Shown here: positions 35,414 to 35,474 of the stretch, piece by piece | How positions within the stretch are numbered: the stretch's first letter is position 1 | Layout of the letters: the number at the start of each line of letters is the position of its first letter | From: an uncultured Clostridia bacterium | GTDB lineage: Bacteria > Bacillota > Clostridia > UBA1212 > SIG427 | NCBI GenBank assembly: GCA_945965275.1 | Contig: CAMFNB010000011.1 | Span: forward strand, 1 to 35,474 | Direction of reading: 5' to 3' | Length of the DNA: 35,474 nt | The notes under the pieces: generated by a model | What the model was told of the DNA's origin: nothing | Databases searched by the model: none | What the model saw: only the letters and a program-made list of their open reading frames with translations | Program-made: the position numbers and the translations under genes

Positions 35414-35474
35414 ATGAATACGTTTATGCCAAAGGCAAACTCTACAGAGAAAAAATGGTATGTCATCGATGCAG
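35414..35474 (+). CDS. rplM: 50S ribosomal protein uL13, N-terminal fragment (cut by contig end)
   Basis: GGAGG then ATG; MNTFMPKANSTEKKWYVIDA matches the uL13 N-terminus. Confidence 0.88.
   Translation, partial: MNTFMPKANSTEKKWYVIDA

Overview
This window looks like a metagenomic contig from an anaerobic Firmicute (Clostridia-like; inferred from gene content and order). Bases 1-45 are a residual Illumina/Nextera i7 adapter, so the first ORF (MGSEMCIRDS...) is artefactual at its N-terminus. Most of the contig is ordinary housekeeping sequence: rpsF-ssb-rpsR-gdpP-rplI-dnaB-tilS-hpt-ftsH-recD2-comF, an EF-G paralog, a CtsR-controlled clp operon (ctsR-mcsA-mcsB-clpC-radA-DJ-1), a DMT transporter with galK, truA with a ROK kinase, and the start of rplM. 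Accessory content is a secreted cohesin-like/LamG/Big_3 protein (14.5-16.6 kb) and two tandem N-terminal-dockerin paralogs (23.6-29.6 kb) followed by a PD-(D/E)XK-like nuclease. The most striking signal is non-coding. Two intergenic arrays, about 276 and 277 bp long (23242-23517 and 30398-30674), each contain ten short sites (AATCCACT / AGTGGATT, core ATCCAC/GTGGAT) in strictly alternating orientation. The gaps are 22-24-22-25-22-14-22-24-22 nt in both arrays, with a single 1-nt deviation. The gap sequences show no evident similarity. Left-hand sites fall at about 0, 6, 12, 17 and 23 helical turns. The arrays lie in the same orientation and bracket the dockerin/nuclease segment; near-identical CTGCGA..TCGCAG hairpins sit just outside them. 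I do not recognise this as a known element class.
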